From Chara braunii (lineage: Eukaryota; Streptophyta; Charophyceae; Charales; Characeae): a DNA stretch of 30,851 nucleotides. The DNA lies in contig BFEA01000305.1 in assembly GCA_003427395.1 (NCBI GenBank), positions 1,338,181-1,369,031 of the forward strand. The letters run 5' to 3'. Position numbers and translations under genes: made by a program. The notes beneath the pieces are model-generated. The model saw only the letters and a program-made list of their open reading frames with translations, was not told the origin of the DNA and ran no database searches. This document shows, one piece after another, positions 29,095 through 30,851 of this stretch (within the stretch, counting starts at the first letter, position 1; every line of letters starts with the position of its first letter).

Positions 29095-29500
29095 GCTAAG
29101 CTGTTTTTCCGGTCACCCGGGCACCCGACTTATGCCCGGGTACCCGCCTGGGTGCCCGGCCGGGCGTGACCCCTGGGCAGGGTTCCGGGCAGCCCCAACG
29201 CAAAAATCAAAAATATCCGAAAAACAATATGTTGTGTAGAATTGCAATACAAACAACGTTTGGCTGGGGGTCACATTAGAATTCCTCCCGAAATCGGAGA
29301 TAAAAAAGAAAACAACAGAATCACACTAAGGCACCCCCCTGTAAACCCCTTTAGCCCCTTTAAAACCAATTTATAGCCCCCTCCCCCCCTCCCTTGAAAG
29401 CCAACTCTCAAAAAAAGAAATGAGCCTGGATTTGGGGCCCTCATTTTTTTTTCTTTTTTTTTTTTTGCATGCCTGGGTGCCCGGCCGGGCATGAAAATCT
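29095..29500. repeat. Dispersed GC-rich/AT-rich repeat, copy 2
   Basis: GCCTGGGTGCCCGGCCGGGC occurs at 29141-29160 and again at about 29470-29489. The A-rich segment and the GAATTGCAATACAAACAACG block (29238-29257) parallel 2030-2095. The two GGGTGCCCGGCCGGGC copies may mark the ends of one ~350-bp unit. A T-rich run at 29448-29466 precedes the second copy. Confidence 0.4.
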
Positions 29501-29762
29501 TCCTACAATGAAAGTTCATTTTCTCTCTCTTTTGATAAGACATGTGGTATATCCTCATTTTCTAAGGATCAACGCCTTGAGAAACCATCTCTTAAACCAC
29601 CAGTAGCCTGCCCAGCTAAAAGAATCAACACGGTCGTTAACGCGCCGCGCCGGGCGGGGTACTCAACGACGAAGGACCGGTATTCCCCCCAAAAAGGGAA
29701 AAAAAACAAAACATAAAAGGAAATGAGAAGTAACGAGCGGAAAGAAAGACATGCACGGCAGG

Positions 29763-29763
<1 letters not shown>
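29501..29763. other. Unassigned stretch
   Basis: Nothing recognised apart from a short GC-rich patch at 29640-29660. Confidence 0.4.
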
Positions 29764-29800
<37 letters not shown>

Positions 29801-29809
29801 GAGAGAGGG
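29764..29809. repeat. (GA)n microsatellite
   Basis: GA run interrupted once by GG. Confidence 0.95.
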
Positions 29810-29845
29810 CGTCGCCATCACCACACCACTATCAAAATGCTAAAA

Positions 29846-30043
29846 AGACAAATGTGGTGGGTGCATCTGCCCATGTTCTCGTGCCAAGCTCATTCTCATT
29901 TTGCACATATCGAGAGTGGGGTCGTGCGATGCAGAGTTTGGCCCACCAAACTCGATGCCAGACTCTGTCTGACGCCCTCTCTCTCTCTCTGTGTGAACGT
30001 CCCACCGAGAATGAATCTTCCTCAAGAGGATCTCGGTGGGACG

Positions 30044-30090
<47 letters not shown>

Positions 30091-30201
30091 GGCATGAAGA
30101 AGACAAAAATGTGGTGGGTGCATCTGCCCATGTTCTCACGGCAAGTTCATTCTCATTCTGCACATCTCAGGAAGATTCATTCTCAGTGGGACATTCACAC
30201 A
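29846..30201. repeat. Repeat cluster: 65-bp direct repeat plus inverted repeats with (CA)n
   Basis: GTGGTGGGTGCATCTGCCCA begins a ~65-bp block at 29853 that recurs at 30111. TGTGTGAACGTCCCACCGAG (start of the 21-bp arm 29990-30010) pairs exactly with 30031-30051. A 33-bp version (29990-30022) pairs with 30169-30201 with two mismatches. Each outward end of the inverted repeat runs into CA repeats (30042-30088, 30195 onward). Confidence 0.85.
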
Positions 30202-30257
30202 CATATATATGTTTGTGATATATATATATATATATCGTCTATATATCGTCACAAACA
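30202..30257. repeat. (TA)n hairpin
   Basis: A TA run lies between GTTTGTGA (30210-30217) and TCACAAAC (about 30250-30257), which are reverse complements. Confidence 0.8.
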
Positions 30258-30311
30258 GAACTGCCCGGTAAACCGTAGGCATAGAGAGAGAAGAGGACAA
30301 CAAACGAGGGG

Positions 30312-30366
30312 CTGTGACAAACTGTTTCGTCGGAGTTTCACCGACTCATCAGGAGGCTTGTCACAG
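30312..30366 (-). ncRNA. Hammerhead-ribozyme-like core
   Basis: Read on the minus strand: CTGATGA (30352-30346), a 5-bp stem II GTCGG/CCGAC (30345-30341 with 30333-30329) closed by a 7-base loop, then GAAAC (30328-30324). This is the invariant hammerhead catalytic core in the right order and spacing. Downstream, ACA-GTT-TGTC could make a minimal 3-bp stem III followed by the required GUC cleavage triplet. An outer 9-bp stem CTGTGACAA/TTGTCACAG encloses the motif. However, the bases next to CTGATGA and next to GUC do not pair, so a standard stem I is missing. Self-cleaving hammerheads occur in plant retrozymes and Penelope-like elements. Activity here is unproven. Confidence 0.5.
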
Positions 30367-30851
30367 AACTATTGACTAAGAGCGTAAGCACGTGAAGTAG
30401 AAGAAGAAATAAGATGAGCGAAGAAAAGAAAAATGAAAGGACAGACAGGCAAAGAGACAGACAAACCAGAATGACACAAAACAGTGTCCTCTTATTCTTT
30501 GTTTCACAGTATTATTACTTCTTTCAGTGTTTTACAAAAAAAAATAAAAAATTTACACTGAATCAAAGGATAAAAATAAAAAACAAAGACACATTGAAAT
30601 CATTCAGTTTCTTAGTCTTCTTAACGCCTCCTCCACTATGCCTCTAACGTACAAGGCTCGCCACGTTGATGAAGTTGAGCCCGAGCTACCCCCATCCCCG
30701 TATGCCATAACAGCCCACTTGCACGCTACGGGAAAGAGGCCGAGTGAAGAAAGAGGTGTTAAACACAAGGAAGAGAGGAGCAGAAAAGGAAAACCGATAG
30801 GCAGAGGGAGAAAAAACAAAAAAAAGTGACCCAAACATCTTCTTTCTTTCA
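30367..30851. other. Unassigned A-rich stretch
   Basis: Purine-rich (30400-30470) and A-rich (30535-30600) sequence with no recognised gene or RNA. Confidence 0.4.

Noticed and set aside
30312-30366. Calling a standard, active type I or type III hammerhead
   Set aside because: Stem I next to the core does not pair in type I, and a type III reading puts G at the cleavage position. Only a hammerhead-like core is supported.

Overview
The window looks like repeat-dominated nuclear DNA of a streptophyte (plant-lineage) eukaryote. Three observations support this: plant-type telomere units (CCCTAAA x4) at 17775-17802; a single 120-bp, phase-0 exon of a SWEET sugar transporter at 18575-18694 on the minus strand with GT/AG splice sites; and a Ty3/gypsy relic whose primer-binding site resembles the plant initiator-Met tRNA type. 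The style of the L1-like LINEs and the gypsy gag is what I associate with the charophyte alga Chara, but that is an inference. There is no bacterial-style operon and no complete host gene. Nearly all long open frames are shadows of microsatellites or poly(A/T) runs.

Layout. 1-9040: microsatellites ((GA)n, (GAT)n, (CA)n), homopolymer tails, foldback and tandem duplications, a perfect 42-bp inverted repeat (7148-7269) and an 11/34-bp minisatellite (7900-8122). 9053-16085: a nested retroelement stack. LINE B (minus strand) was split by LINE A (plus strand, 9624-14425), which carries a poly(A) tail and a perfect 16-bp target-site duplication. LINE A was itself interrupted by about 1.6 kb holding two copies of a (GAT)n-tailed repeat. 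16086-17202: unassigned. 17203-18420: LINE C (minus), with a telomere-like tract in its 3' untranslated region. 18575-18694: the SWEET exon. 18739-18904: a U6 snRNA retropseudogene with its own duplicated target site and an A-tail, sitting just upstream of the exon on the opposite strand.

18905-22057: mostly unassigned, with a ~70-bp foldback (19265-19440), a 16-bp perfect hairpin (20284-20330) and a TA-flanked MITE-like element (21930-22057). 22153-26606 (minus): a decayed Ty3/gypsy element with primer-binding site, coiled-coil gag N-terminus (carrying an internal inversion), capsid, Gly/Arg-rich region with zinc knuckle, protease/linker and a reverse transcriptase that breaks off mid-domain. 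RNase H, integrase and a 3' LTR are not seen. 26607-30851: possible 5' LTR, then minisatellites, a ~104-bp tandem array, dispersed GC/AT repeats, (CA)n-associated inverted repeats and, at 30312-30366 on the minus strand, a hammerhead-ribozyme-like core.

The window as a whole reads as intron or intergenic DNA around one surviving transporter exon, built up by successive retroposition. The most informative items are the U6 retropseudogene, the dated nesting LINE B < LINE A < GAT-tailed repeat, the SWEET exon and the hammerhead-like motif.
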